64,000 bases of DNA from Echinostoma caproni (taxonomy: Eukaryota; Platyhelminthes; Trematoda; Plagiorchiida; Echinostomatidae), in NCBI GenBank assembly GCA_900618425.1, contig UZAN01039822.1:1616-65615 (forward strand), in the 5' to 3' direction. The notes under the pieces were generated by a model. That model saw only the letters and a program-made list of their open reading frames with translations, was not told the DNA's origin and made no database searches. Positions 63,211-64,000 of this stretch are shown here, in pieces; position 1 is the stretch's first letter, and the number at the start of each line of letters is the position of its first letter. Both the position numbers and the translations under genes were made by a program.

Positions 63211-64000
63211 ATCCATATTATGCATTTAAAAAAATTCTTACTGGGATATGAAAGCCTATCTCCTAGCCTTCCTCAACTAACGGGCAAAGATTGAGTATTA
63301 TTTATGGATCAATCGTCAGCACAGTTTACATATGAAAGCTATCATGGATACGCCTCCAGCGACCGAATCCCCCTGATTGTTGACCCAATAAACTATTTTG
63401 GGACAATCATGAATTGTATTGTTTTGTGTATAACTTTTGAATGGTAATTGTGATACCGTTTATTTGAAGTTGCAGACTGAAGATTGCATCTATGGACACA
63501 ATGAGTTTAAACTTTACAAAATGTTACAAAAAGATCAAATTGAATGAGTTCGCTAGTCCGGTGTTTACCTGCAGCTGAATTACTGTCATCTATGTTGGAG
63601 TCAAGCATGTTTTCCTGTCCATGCAAAAATAATTATAAAGTAAAATGCTCAACTTTTAGTTAACTGATTCTGCTGCGGCTTTTGTACCGGCATTTCATTT
63701 CACATCACGCGCTGTGCTCACCGTTTGAGGGTATTGATGATTATAATGGAAGTGCAGCTAAGACAAACCACGTGCAGCGCCATTTTGGGGTTTTCGAGGA
63801 CAGTCGCAGATGGATAACGCAGTGTAAATAAGAATGGAAGTGGAACGACCACTCACGTGAAAACAGTAAAACGTTATCACATTTGGCAAGACACTGTCAT
63901 TAAGACAAACGTGTGTGTTTGTATCTCATTGGTCCATTTGTTTGATAATGTACTCTTGTCTTGCAGAATTGTTATAAGCCTCTTCACCCAGGGGGATCCG

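Larger units (their letters stand above)
62668..64000. other. Right-edge flank
   Basis: Contains AATAAA at 63,116-63,121 and again near 63,387, a SINE-like scrap at 63,150-63,210, and a good acceptor-like CTTGTCTTGCAG at about 63,954-63,965. The last would start an exon running off the window, but no gene can be assigned to it. Confidence 0.5.

Overview
This is eukaryotic DNA with an animal gene structure. Small exons are separated by very long introns (up to 20.9 kb), and AT-rich non-coding DNA is full of decayed transposons. The short tail-anchored LINE fragments, the tRNA-derived SINEs, a possible 39-base intron and the gene content suggest a parasitic flatworm, most likely a digenean fluke. 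That assignment is inference; the sequence alone does not name a species. A few isolated N bases mark draft assembly.

The one gene I can reconstruct with confidence runs on the + strand from 5,671 (its 5' part lies outside the window or was not found) to the stop at 45,407. It is a Rho GTPase-activating protein of the FilGAP class (ARHGAP22/24/25). Five exons, all joined in compatible reading phases, encode the end of a PH domain, a complete RhoGAP domain with its arginine finger, a long Ser/Pro-rich linker and a C-terminal coiled coil. This domain order defines the family, and its members switch off Rac-type GTPases.

Region by region: 1-353 holds an open reading frame on the - strand that runs off the left edge. 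354-5,670 holds simple repeats and a SINE-like scrap but no exon I can assign. 5,671-45,407 is the FilGAP-like gene; its introns contain RTE-like LINE tails, SINEs and several short coding-like segments, including a possible two-exon mini-gene at 9.07-9.36 kb. 45.4-51.5 kb is transposon debris: a LINE tail, a Ty3/Gypsy integrase and LTR fragment on the - strand, two head-to-head SINEs and a Tc1/mariner-like transposase end. 51.58-52.25 kb may encode a small secreted protein with a degenerate saposin-like pattern. 60.79-62.67 kb may encode a 110-residue helical protein in three phase-matched exons, with AATAAA downstream.

Apart from the FilGAP-like exons, which support one another, the small gene models rest only on open frames and splice signals. 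In DNA of this composition, open stretches of 20-40 codons are common by chance, so those entries carry low confidence.
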